From an uncultured bacterium (GTDB taxonomy: Bacteria; Planctomycetota; JAJSAM01; JAJVHW01), in the NCBI GenBank assembly GCA_937996235.1, contig CALKVK010000016.1, positions 89,790 to 153,789 of the forward strand: a stretch of 64,000 bases of DNA. Reading direction: 5' to 3'. The translations under genes and the position numbers were made by a program. This document shows, piece by piece, positions 8,478-16,593 of this stretch (positions within the stretch are counted from its first letter, which is position 1; each line of letters opens with the position of its first letter). A model generated the notes under the pieces. It did no database searches. It saw only the letters and a program-made list of their open reading frames with translations, and was not told the origin of the DNA.

Positions 8478-9427
8478 GTTCGGACGATCCCGTGATCGAG
8501 GTGGACGCGCTCCACTTCAGCTTCGGCGGCTACGGACGCCGCGGTCCGCTCGCGCGGCTCGGCCGGCGCGACGTGCTGCGCGGCGTCGACCTGAGCGTGC
8601 CGCGCGGCAGCGTGACGGCGCTCCTCGGGCGCAACGGCGAGGGCAAGTCGACGCTCCTGCGGCTCCTGACCGGCTTCCTGTCGCCGGCTCCCGGCCGTGT
8701 GCGCGTGCTCGGTCTCGACCCCGCGCGCCGCGCGGCCGCGATCCGGCGCCGCGTCGGCTACGTGCCCGACACGCAGGAGCTGCCGCGGTGGATGCGTGTA
8801 GCCGACTGGTTCCGCTTCCTCGAGCCGTTCCACCCGACGTGGAGCCGCGACGAGGAGCGCGCGCTGTGCTCGCGGCTCGAGCTCGATCCGCAGGCGAAGG
8901 TCAGCACGCTGAGCAAGGGGCAGCGCGCGAAGCACGCGCTCGTCGCCGCGCTCGCGCACCGGCCGGAGCTGCTGCTCCTCGACGAGCCGTTCTCGGGTCT
9001 CGACCCGATCGTGCGCCACGAGGTGCTGACGGCCGTGCTCGGGCATCTGCGCGACGAGGCGCGCACCGTCGTCGTCATCAGCCACTCGATCGCGGACGTC
9101 GAGCGCATCGCCGACCGCGTCGCGCTGCTCGAGGGCGGACGCATCCGCCTCTCCACCGACCTCGAGTCGCTGCAGAAGAGCGCCGTGCGGCTCGCCGTGA
9201 CGCTGCGCGACGCGGACGCCATCTGGGCGCCGCCGGGGCATCCCGCGAGCGAACGCGACGGCGCCGACGTCACGCTCACCTACGTCGACTTCCATCCCGC
9301 GTACGAGGACGCGCTCCGCACCGACCCGAAGGTGCTCGGCGTCGCGCGCCTCTCGCGCGATCTCGAAGACGTGTTCCGCGCTGCGACCCGCATCCCCGAG
9401 GAGGTGCTCCCGTGCGCCGCTTCCTGA
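8474..9427 (+). CDS. ABC transporter ATP-binding protein
   Basis: This 317-residue ATPase has a Walker A motif GRNGEGKST at about residue 53, a Q-loop region, the signature LSKGQ, Walker B LLLLDEPFSGLD and the switch histidine in VVISHS. It energises the permease encoded next, with which it overlaps by 16 nt. The GntR-ATPase-permease order is typical of exporters induced by antibiotics or envelope stress, but the substrate cannot be read from sequence. Relative to the shortest ABC subunits it carries an extra C-terminal region of about 90 residues. Confidence 0.92.
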   Translation: MSSDDPVIEVDALHFSFGGYGRRGPLARLGRRDVLRGVDLSVPRGSVTALLGRNGEGKSTLLRLLTGFLSPAPGRVRVLGLDPARRAAAIRRRVGYVPDTQELPRWMRVADWFRFLEPFHPTWSRDEERALCSRLELDPQAKVSTLSKGQRAKHALVAALAHRPELLLLDEPFSGLDPIVRHEVLTAVLGHLRDEARTVVVISHSIADVERIADRVALLEGGRIRLSTDLESLQKSAVRLAVTLRDADAIWAPPGHPASERDGADVTLTYVDFHPAYEDALRTDPKVLGVARLSRDLEDVFRAATRIPEEVLPCAAS

Positions 9428-11007
9428 CACTCGTCCACAAGGAGTGGCGCGACACGCGCGCGCTCTCGCTCGTCTGCGCTCTGCTCGTGCCGCTCGCCCT
9501 GCTCGCCGCCGAGCTCGGGTTCCTCGACTGGCGCGGGGACTTCGCCGGCGCGTACTTCGTCCCGGGCGTGATCGCGCTCTATCTGGCGGTGATCGCGTCG
9601 GACCTCGTCGCGGCCGACGCGGCGACCGGCCGCGCGCGCAGCTACGCGATGCTGCCCGTGCGGCCCGCGACGCTCTGGTCCGCGAAGCTCGCGTTCCTGC
9701 TCGTGGCCGGAGCCGCCTTCACGGTCTGGACGCTCGCGGTGACGACCGGGCTCTACGCGGCGTTCGCGCCGCAGGACGCGATCGATCTCCTGGGGCGCGA
9801 GCTCGACCACATGCGCACCACACCGCTGCTCGCGATCGCGGCAGTCGTCGCGGCCACGGTGATGTGGTCCACGGTGCTCGAGCGCGGCTTCGCGGCCGTC
9901 GGCGCGGCACTCGTGACGTGCGCCGCACTCGTGGGCGCGTGCATGGTCGTCGGCTCACGCAACGCCGAACTGCTGCCGGAGGAGGGCGTGATGCGCGGCG
10001 CCGCGTACATCCTGCCGGCGCTGTTCCTCGCGATCTCGTGTCTGACGTTCGTACGCGGACCCGTGCACGCATCGGGCACGCTGCGGCGGCTCGTGCTCAC
10101 GGCGGCGTGCCTTCTCGCGGTGTTCGTGCCGACGGGCGCCGTGTGGGCGGCCGTGGCGCTGGAGCGCCTGCACGTGGAGCCGGGCGACCCCGAGCTACGA
10201 GTGCAGATGCACGTCGTCTCGTCAGACGGCCGCTTTGCGACGCTGATCGCGCAGAAGCGGCACCGCGACGCGAGCTACCACGTGTGGACGCTGAATCTGG
10301 AGACCGGGCAGGTGGTCGCCCTCCCCGGACGCAGGTGGAACTTCGACTGGTTCGACGCCTCGTGGGGCGACGACGGTCTGGTCCGCCTCTGGACCCAGGA
10401 CGCCGGGCCCATCGACGACGCACTGCGACACGAGATCGACCCCGCGACGGGTCGCATCCTGCGGACGCGCTCGTACGCACAGCTCCGCGAGAGTCACGAG
10501 ACTCCGCGGCGGCGGTGGCTGCAGAGGCAGTTCGGCGAGGACGTCGACGTGAACGGCGTCGTGCACGTGTGGCCCGTGACGGAGCAAGGCACGCGCCGGA
10601 GCGCGGACGCGCGCGTGATCCACCACGGCCGCCCGAATGCCACGTGGGCCTACGTCTCGCCGGGCTCCGGACGCTACGTCTCGGTCATGGACTCCGGGTC
10701 CCAGACGATCTACGAGTGCGCGACGGGCATGCGCATCGACACCGTCGGCGCGAGTCGGCCGCGCTCCGTGCTGCACTGGCCCGGCGGCGGCAGCGACGAC
10801 CGCTTCGCGATCCGCTACGGGGAGGAGCCGGCGATGGCCCTCGTCGATCTCGAGACCGGCCGCGAGACGCCGGTCCCGGGCGGGAGGGCCGACCTCCGCA
10901 TCCTCGACGATCACCGCGTGCTCACGCACACGGAGAGCGGGGAGATCACACTGCTCGACCTAACGGCCGGAACGAGCCGCGTGCTCTACGCGCCGCGCCG
11001 GGACTGA
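9412..11007 (+). CDS. ABC-2-type permease fused to a soluble beta-propeller-like domain
   Basis: The 531-residue protein begins at GTG 9412 with GAGGAGG just upstream, overlapping the ATPase gene. Residues of about 15-260 contain six or more hydrophobic segments typical of ABC-2 exporters, including a WRDTRAL start and a long RARSYAMLPVRP coupling region. The last 260 residues are hydrophilic and contain repeated blade-like segments (for example HVWTLNLETGQVVALPG and ALVDLETGRETPVPGG), so an extracytoplasmic propeller-like sensor or partner-binding domain is likely. This fusion is unusual for a YtrA-regulated permease. The substrate is unknown. Confidence 0.8.
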   Translation: MRRFLTLVHKEWRDTRALSLVCALLVPLALLAAELGFLDWRGDFAGAYFVPGVIALYLAVIASDLVAADAATGRARSYAMLPVRPATLWSAKLAFLLVAGAAFTVWTLAVTTGLYAAFAPQDAIDLLGRELDHMRTTPLLAIAAVVAATVMWSTVLERGFAAVGAALVTCAALVGACMVVGSRNAELLPEEGVMRGAAYILPALFLAISCLTFVRGPVHASGTLRRLVLTAACLLAVFVPTGAVWAAVALERLHVEPGDPELRVQMHVVSSDGRFATLIAQKRHRDASYHVWTLNLETGQVVALPGRRWNFDWFDASWGDDGLVRLWTQDAGPIDDALRHEIDPATGRILRTRSYAQLRESHETPRRRWLQRQFGEDVDVNGVVHVWPVTEQGTRRSADARVIHHGRPNATWAYVSPGSGRYVSVMDSGSQTIYECATGMRIDTVGASRPRSVLHWPGGGSDDRFAIRYGEEPAMALVDLETGRETPVPGGRADLRILDDHRVLTHTESGEITLLDLTAGTSRVLYAPRRD

Positions 11008-11014
11008 GCGCCGG

Positions 11015-11482
11015 CTACCAGCGGTGATACGCCGGGTGGCCCGGCTTCACGGCCACGAACGTGCCGCGGCAGGCCGCGGTCACCCGGCCCTCGGCGCTGA
11101 TCTCGCCCTCGACGACCGCCCGCGGGCCGTCGAGGCCGACGAGCCGCGCGCTCACGTGCAGCGGCACACCCATCGGCGTCGGGCGGCGCATCGTGATCGT
11201 GTACTCCGACGTGACGGTGCTCGGCAGCACGCCGTCGCCCGCGGCCTGCATCAGGTGCCACGCGCCCGTCCAGTTGCAGTGGCAGTCGAGCAGCACGCCG
11301 ATGATCCCGCCGTTCAGCACGCCGGGAAACGCGTGGTGGTGCGGCAGCGGCGTGAACTCGCAGACGCACGCATCGCCCACGACGAACGAGCGGATGCGCA
11401 GCCCCTGCTCGTTCGCGGGACCGCAGCCGAAGCACACGCTCCGCGGCGCGTACGTCTCCTGAAGGCTGGCACCGTGTTGCAT
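11015..11482 (-). CDS. PaaI-type hotdog thioesterase
   Basis: The 155-residue protein has the PaaI-family N-terminal motif CFGCGPANEQGL and the hotdog-helix core HAFPGVLNGGIIGVLLDCH, followed by the strand-rich remainder of one hotdog domain. It should hydrolyse acyl-CoA or a similar thioester in the cytoplasm; the substrate is not predictable. The ATG at 11482 is supported by a TAGTCT box 6 nt upstream and the absence of a ribosome binding site, a leaderless pattern. It ends 7 nt from the convergent permease gene, and the HAD gene lies 17 nt upstream on the same strand. Confidence 0.85.
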   Translation of the reverse strand: MQHGASLQETYAPRSVCFGCGPANEQGLRIRSFVVGDACVCEFTPLPHHHAFPGVLNGGIIGVLLDCHCNWTGAWHLMQAAGDGVLPSTVTSEYTITMRRPTPMGVPLHVSARLVGLDGPRAVVEGEISAEGRVTAACRGTFVAVKPGHPAYHRW

Positions 11483-11488
11483 GCGCGG

Positions 11489-11494
11489 AGACTA
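11489..11494 (-). promoter_or_regulatory. -10 box of a leaderless gene (TAGTCT)
   Basis: Read on the minus strand, TAGTCT ends 6 nt before the ATG at 11482 and no Shine-Dalgarno sequence is visible. It lies inside the 3' end of the gap after the HAD phosphatase gene. Confidence 0.4.
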
Positions 11495-11499
11495 CTCGC

Positions 11500-12159
11500 T
11501 CAGCCGGCGAGCACGTCGTCGACGAGCTGCGGCGTCACGTCGTCGAGCGACGCGACGACGCACGCGGCGAGCGTGAAGTCGTCTGCGGCCGTCAGCTCGT
11601 GCGGCACCGCGATGATCCTGCTGCCCGCGTCGTGCGCGGCCTTCAGCCCCTTCCACGCATCCTCGATGACCACGCAGCGCGCGTTCGGGAGTCCGAGCGA
11701 CTGCGCCGCGGTCACGAACGCGTCGGGCGCGGGCTTCGGCCGCGCGTAGCGGCCGCGCACGACGACGTCGCGGAAGAAGCCGCGGAGGTCGAAGCGCGCG
11801 AGCACCATCTCCACGTCGTTCGCGCGCGCGTTCGTCGCGAGCACGAGCGGGAACTCCGCGGAGAGCCGCACGAGCGCCTCGCGCGCTCCGGGCATGAGCG
11901 CGACCTCGTCGCGCAGCAGCCGGCTGTAGATCGGGTTCTTGCGGGCGACGACCTCCTCCGCTCCGATCGGCAGCGCGAAGGTGCGCACGGCGTACTCGGC
12001 GCCGTGACCCGCGGAGATCCACTCGCGGCCATAGACCTGCGGCGAGACGGAGACGCCGAACTCCGCGAGCACCTCGGAGTACGCGCGGTAGTAGAGGCGC
12101 TCCGAATCGATCAGCACGCCGTCGAGGTCGAACAGGATCCCGGCATCGGGCCGCACCAT
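11500..12159 (-). CDS. HAD-superfamily phosphatase (beta-phosphoglucomutase-like)
   Basis: The 219-residue product has all the HAD motifs: DLDGVLIDSE with the nucleophile Asp at its start, ATNAR as motif II, the Lys in RPKPAPD, and VIEDAWKG as the acidic motif. A helical cap domain sits between motifs I and II, as in phosphoglycolate phosphatase and beta-phosphoglucomutase relatives. It probably dephosphorylates a small sugar phosphate. The ATG at 12159 is chosen because GGGGAG lies 7-12 nt upstream and the next residues begin the domain; an upstream start would add about 34 unconserved residues. It is divergent from the tandem peptidase pair. Confidence 0.88.
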   Translation of the reverse strand: MVRPDAGILFDLDGVLIDSERLYYRAYSEVLAEFGVSVSPQVYGREWISAGHGAEYAVRTFALPIGAEEVVARKNPIYSRLLRDEVALMPGAREALVRLSAEFPLVLATNARANDVEMVLARFDLRGFFRDVVVRGRYARPKPAPDAFVTAAQSLGLPNARCVVIEDAWKGLKAAHDAGSRIIAVPHELTAADDFTLAACVVASLDDVTPQLVDDVLAG

Positions 12160-12214
12160 GGGTCGCGCTCTCCCCGGACGCCGCACGTGCTCGCGACGCG
12201 TCCGCTCCGGAAGT

Positions 12215-12247
12215 CTCGGGCGTCCGTCCCCGAGGGTCGCGCAGGAT
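12215..12247 (+). repeat. direct repeat copy A at the border of the tandem gene duplication
   Basis: This 33-nt element begins CTCGGGCGTCCGTCCCCGAG and ends CGCGCAGGAT. It is 31/33 identical to the copy at 14384-14416. Its first 20 nt can pair CTCGGG with CCCGAG. Confidence 0.7.
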
Positions 12248-12296
12248 AGCGCAGCGGCCATGGTCTCGGGTCGGGCCGCCCGCGAGGAGGCGCGTG

Positions 12297-14378
12297 ATGA
12301 GCACGATCCAGTGTCCCGGCTGCGGCGGTCAGTTCCCGCTGGCGCAGGTCGCGCAGTACGCGCAGTTCACGTGCAGCGTCTGCGGCGGCACCGTCGTGGT
12401 CCCGACGGCGGTGCCCGTGGCACCTCCCGCGCGCACGCCGGCCGCCGCGCCGCCGGCCGAGCGCACGGCGCAGGCGGCGCGTCCGCCGTCGGCGCAGCGC
12501 GTCGCCGCGGAGCCGCGCACGACGGCGACGCGACGGGCCGCGGCGGCTCCTGCGGAGCCCGAGCGCGCGCGCGGGGCGCGTCGCGGCCGCGAGGCGGAGC
12601 CGGCGTCGAAGCGCACGGGGCTGCTCGTGGGTGGTGGCGTCGGCGGTCTCGCCCTCGTCGCGCTGATCGTCGTGCTCGCTGCGCGCGGCGGCGACGCCCC
12701 GACGAGCGGGACGAACTCGACGAGCACGGCGACGGCGCCGAGCGGGGTGCCCGCGACGGTGAAGGAGCCCGAGCGCGACGCAGCCGCGTGGGACGGACTC
12801 GCCCCGTCGGCGCGGGCGGACCGCATCGCCGAGCTGCTCGCGCTCGCGGACTCCGCCGACGACGCGACGCTGCGCCTCGCGTGCGCCGCGCTGAAGGAGC
12901 GCGGCGCGGACCAGGGCGCGCGCGACATCGCCACGCGCTACCTCGTGCGCAACGCGACGAGCCCGTGGGCGAACGACGTGCTCGGCCGACGCGAACTCGC
13001 CGGCGCGATCCGTTCGACGCTCGCCACGTGCGAGTTGGCGCTCGACGCGAAGGCCGACGCCGCGGAGCAACTGAAGGAGATGCTCGCGGAGCACACGCAG
13101 TCGTCGAAGTCGTGGTGGGCGGAGGGCCTCGATCGCGAGGAGGCCGAGGCGCTGCTCGAGGAGGTGGTGCGCGTCAACGCCGAGCTCGAGAACTCCGAGG
13201 CCGCGCGCGCGCGCGCCCACTGGGTCGCGTACCAGCGCGCGATCGAGGTGATGCGCGACTACCCGACGGTGCACGACCACGTCGGGCCGTACCTGATCTT
13301 CGTGCAGGTGCAGGCGCCGGTCGGCACGCGCGTGCGGGACGCGAAGCCGGAGGACGTCGCGAACGCGAAGAAGGTGCTCGCGAAGAACGTGGAGCTGTTC
13401 CGCAACCTGTACGAGGGCTGGATGACCGAGATGGCGCCGGTGTTCGGCTTCCGGCGCCTCACCGCCGACAACGTCGACTCGAAGTCGGTGCTGAAGGTGA
13501 ACGTGTTCGCCGACGGGAAGGCGTACGCAGAGTTCAACGAGGCGATCGGCAGCGGCATCGCGTCGATGGCGCGGGCCTACTACTCGATGATGGAGCCGCG
13601 CTTCATCTGCACGTACGACGGCGGCAACGCCGAGGACGGCGAGCACGAGGGCTACACGAACCAGGTGCAGTGCCACGAGGCGACGCACCAGCTCGTGCAC
13701 TTCTACACGTGGGACACGACGCGCACGGCCATCGACCGCGAGCCGCCGTGGCTCGACGCCATCGTGCGCCCGCTGTGGAGCACCGAGGGCTTCGCCGAGT
13801 TCTTCTCGTCGCACACCGTGGAGAACGGCACGTATCGCTGGATGCAGCCGCTCGAGGAGCGGATGAAGCAGATCTGGATCTTCGACGAGATCGTGGAGGC
13901 GAAGGGCTGGAAGCCCTGGACCCTCGAGCACCTGCTCTCGATCCGCGACGGCGGCCAGCTGTCGGACTTCTCCGGCGCGCGCGCGCGCCGCCCCGAGGAC
14001 CACGGGCTCGCGACGAACGTGATGACGAACTTCTTCTACGCCGACGCGTGGAGCCTCGTGTACTTCCTCTGGTACCACGGTGACGCGACGCCGAAGTACC
14101 GCGCGGGCCTGGTGAAGTACTTCCGCCGCGAGTTCGAACTCGACTACGGACAGGGCTCCGGTCGTCAGCTCGCCGGCGCGCCGCGCCCGATCACCGAGAA
14201 GGACTTCTTCGCGGCGCTGGGCCTCGACACCGACGCGCAGCGTCAGGCGCTGTACGACGAGTGGCGCCGCTGGCAGACCGACTTCGTGGCCGCCCACCGC
14301 AAGCCCGAGTGGGATGCGGAGCGGACGCGCATCCGCGGCTTCCTCCATCTCGACGGCAAGGACGGGGACGGGAAGTAG
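12297..14378 (+). CDS. zinc-ribbon, membrane-anchored HExxH metallopeptidase-like protein
   Basis: The 693-residue protein starts with a zinc ribbon (two CxxC pairs, CPGCG and CSVCGG, in residues 6-30). A long Ala/Pro/Arg linker and one membrane segment (about residues 109-130) follow, then a large extracytoplasmic domain. That domain contains HEATHQ at residues 460-465 and STEGFAEFF with a Glu near residue 497, the HExxH...E zinc site of gluzincins. It is likely an active surface or periplasmic peptidase with a cytoplasmic sensor-like zinc ribbon. ATG 12297 is preferred over the adjacent GTG at 12294 because GAGGAGG (12284-12290) is then 6 nt away. A diverged tandem copy follows. Confidence 0.82.
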   Translation: MSTIQCPGCGGQFPLAQVAQYAQFTCSVCGGTVVVPTAVPVAPPARTPAAAPPAERTAQAARPPSAQRVAAEPRTTATRRAAAAPAEPERARGARRGREAEPASKRTGLLVGGGVGGLALVALIVVLAARGGDAPTSGTNSTSTATAPSGVPATVKEPERDAAAWDGLAPSARADRIAELLALADSADDATLRLACAALKERGADQGARDIATRYLVRNATSPWANDVLGRRELAGAIRSTLATCELALDAKADAAEQLKEMLAEHTQSSKSWWAEGLDREEAEALLEEVVRVNAELENSEAARARAHWVAYQRAIEVMRDYPTVHDHVGPYLIFVQVQAPVGTRVRDAKPEDVANAKKVLAKNVELFRNLYEGWMTEMAPVFGFRRLTADNVDSKSVLKVNVFADGKAYAEFNEAIGSGIASMARAYYSMMEPRFICTYDGGNAEDGEHEGYTNQVQCHEATHQLVHFYTWDTTRTAIDREPPWLDAIVRPLWSTEGFAEFFSSHTVENGTYRWMQPLEERMKQIWIFDEIVEAKGWKPWTLEHLLSIRDGGQLSDFSGARARRPEDHGLATNVMTNFFYADAWSLVYFLWYHGDATPKYRAGLVKYFRREFELDYGQGSGRQLAGAPRPITEKDFFAALGLDTDAQRQALYDEWRRWQTDFVAAHRKPEWDAERTRIRGFLHLDGKDGDGK

Positions 14379-14383
14379 CGATC

Positions 14384-14416
14384 CTCGGGCGTCCGTCCCC
14401 GACGATCGCGCAGGAT
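14384..14416 (+). repeat. direct repeat copy B between the tandem paralogues
   Basis: This copy lies 5 nt after the stop codon of the first paralogue and differs from copy A at two positions. Like copy A, it is followed about 50 nt later by a CCCGCGAGGAGGC ribosome binding region and a start codon. Confidence 0.7.
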
Positions 14417-14467
14417 GGGGTGCGGGGGAGAGCGCCCCGGACGGACTCGCCCGCGAGGAGGCACGCG

Positions 14468-16462
14468 ATGAACACGATCCGCTGTCAGGGTTGCGGCGGG
14501 GAGTACCCGTACGAGCAGGTGGCGCACTTCGCGCAGTTCGTGTGCAGCGCGTGCGGCGGCACGGTCGTGGTTCCGGCGACGACGCCGATCGCGATGCCGG
14601 CGCGACCGACCGGCGTGCCCGTGGCGCGACCGGTCGACCCGCCGCCGCGCCGCGCCGCCGCGCCCGCAGCGCCCGGCGGCGGCGCGGGACGCCCGCGCCG
14701 TCCGCGCCGACGGCTTCCGGGCGCATCGCAGCCGCCGGTCGTCGTCGTCGGTGCCGTCATCGGCGGCCTGGCACTCGTCGCCGCGGTCGTGGTGATGGCG
14801 CGACGTGGCGGCGACGCGCCGTCCGGCGACACGGCCGCGGTGCCCTCCGCGGGCGCGTCCACCAAGGTCGCGGCTCCGGCGGCGACGAAGGAGCCCGAGC
14901 GCGACGCGGGTGCGTGGGCGCGCCTCGCCCCGGCCGCGCGCGCGAGCCGGATCGCGGAGCTGCTCGCTCTCGCGGACACCGCCGACGACACGGCGCTCCG
15001 TCTGAGCTGCGTCGGACTGCAGCAGCGCGGCGCGGAGGAGTCCGCGCGCGAGATCGCGGCGCGCTATCTCCAGCGCAATCCGACGAGCGTGTGGGCGAAC
15101 GAGCTGCGCGGCCGTCGCGAGGTCACGGCGCCGATCCGCGAGACCCTCGACTCCTGCGAGTACGCGCGGGACGCGGACATCGACGCCGCGCGGCGTCTCG
15201 AGGACCTGCTCGAGGAGCACACGCAGACCGCGAAGACGTGGTGGGTGGAGGGGGCGGAGCGCGACGAGATCGAGGCGCTGCTGGCGGAGGTGGTGCGCGA
15301 GAACGCCGAGCTCGAGCACTCAGAAGCGGCGCGCGCACGCGCACACTGGGTCGCCTACCGGCGCACGGTACCGGTCCTGCGGGAGTTCGCGACGGTGGAC
15401 GACCACGTCGGTCCGTACCTGATCCTCGCGCAGGTGCCGGCGTCGAAGGGCTCGCGCGTGACGGACGCGAAGCCCGAGGACGTGGAGAAGGCGCGGAAGA
15501 CGCTCGCGGCCGGCGTCGAGCTGCACCGCAGCCTCTACGACGCGTGGACGTCGCAGATCGCACCGGTGTTCGGCTTCCGCTGCCTCGGCGCGGACGACGT
15601 GGACGCGAACTCGATGCAGAAGGTGATGATCTTCGCGGACGTCGACACGTACGCGCGCTACCTCGCGTCGATCGGCGACGTCCTCGCGATCGCGACGCGG
15701 GCGCGCTACTCGCTCGACGAGCCGCGCTTCGTGTGCGTGCTCGGCGGCGACGCCTCGCGGCAGGCGGAGTGCCGCGAGACGGCGCGGCAGCTCGTCCAGT
15801 TCCACACGTGGGACACGACGCGCGTCGCCGTCGGCCGCGCGCCCGGGTGGGCCGAGTGCGCCGTGCGTCCGCTGTGGACGTCGGAGGGCTTCCCCGAGTT
15901 CTTCGCGTCGCACACGGTGAGCGACGGCGTGTACCGCTTCATGCAGCCCAACGAGGAGCACCTGCAGGAGATCTGGATCCTGGCGGAGCTCGCTCAGGGG
16001 CTCGGCTGGAAGCCCTGGACCCTCGACGAGATCGTGTCGCTCCGCGACGCCGACCAGCTCCAGTCCGCCGCACGTGCGCGCGCGGCGCGGCCGACGGACA
16101 CGCTGCTCGCCGATGCGGCCATGACCCGCCTCTTCTACGACGACGCGTGGAGCCTCGTGTACTTCCTGTGGTTCCACGGCGAGCCGCAGCCGACGTACCG
16201 CGCGGGCTTCGTGCGCTACCTGCGCCGTGAGTTCGAGCTCGACTTCGGGCAGGGCTCAGGGGGCGCGCGGACGACACGTCCGCGTCAGATCGGCGAGAGC
16301 GACTTCTTCGCGGCGCTCGGCCTCGAGAGCGGCGCGCAGCGCGAGAAGCTCGAACGCGCCTGGCGCGAGTGGCAGGTCGAGATCATCGCCGCGCACCGCA
16401 GACCCGAGTGGGACGCGGAGCGAGATCGCGTGCGCCGGGCGTTCGAGAACGCCGGCAGGTAG
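14468..16462 (+). CDS. zinc-ribbon membrane pseudopeptidase, tandem paralogue of the preceding gene
   Basis: The 664-residue product is colinear with its upstream neighbour: zinc ribbon (CQGCGG and CSACGG), Pro/Ala linker, one membrane segment (about residues 96-115) and the same large domain with near-identical blocks such as ARAHWVAY and QFHTWDTTR. The zinc motif HEATHQ of the neighbour is RETARQ here (residues 436-441): both zinc-binding His are Arg while the Glu remains. The downstream SEGFPEFF Glu is also kept. The protein is therefore predicted to lack metallopeptidase activity and may act as a regulator, inhibitor or binding partner. GAGGAGG precedes the ATG at 14468. Confidence 0.82.
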   Translation: MNTIRCQGCGGEYPYEQVAHFAQFVCSACGGTVVVPATTPIAMPARPTGVPVARPVDPPPRRAAAPAAPGGGAGRPRRPRRRLPGASQPPVVVVGAVIGGLALVAAVVVMARRGGDAPSGDTAAVPSAGASTKVAAPAATKEPERDAGAWARLAPAARASRIAELLALADTADDTALRLSCVGLQQRGAEESAREIAARYLQRNPTSVWANELRGRREVTAPIRETLDSCEYARDADIDAARRLEDLLEEHTQTAKTWWVEGAERDEIEALLAEVVRENAELEHSEAARARAHWVAYRRTVPVLREFATVDDHVGPYLILAQVPASKGSRVTDAKPEDVEKARKTLAAGVELHRSLYDAWTSQIAPVFGFRCLGADDVDANSMQKVMIFADVDTYARYLASIGDVLAIATRARYSLDEPRFVCVLGGDASRQAECRETARQLVQFHTWDTTRVAVGRAPGWAECAVRPLWTSEGFPEFFASHTVSDGVYRFMQPNEEHLQEIWILAELAQGLGWKPWTLDEIVSLRDADQLQSAARARAARPTDTLLADAAMTRLFYDDAWSLVYFLWFHGEPQPTYRAGFVRYLRREFELDFGQGSGGARTTRPRQIGESDFFAALGLESGAQREKLERAWREWQVEIIAAHRRPEWDAERDRVRRAFENAGR

Positions 16463-16463
16463 C

Positions 16464-16493
16464 TCTCGCATCCGGTCCCCGACGATTGCGCGC
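16464..16493 (+). repeat. diverged direct repeat copy C after the second paralogue
   Basis: Starting 2 nt after the stop codon, this stretch matches copies A and B through GGTCCCCGACGATTGCGCG but is more diverged at both ends. Its place after the stop mirrors copy B. Confidence 0.5.
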
Positions 16494-16593
16494 GTCGCGA
16501 CGCAGCTCGTCGCGCGCTGCGGACGCGCGCGGGCCGCCGGGCGGAGCGCGCGACCGAGGTGCGCACGTCCACCCGGAGCACACGTGCGAGGGC

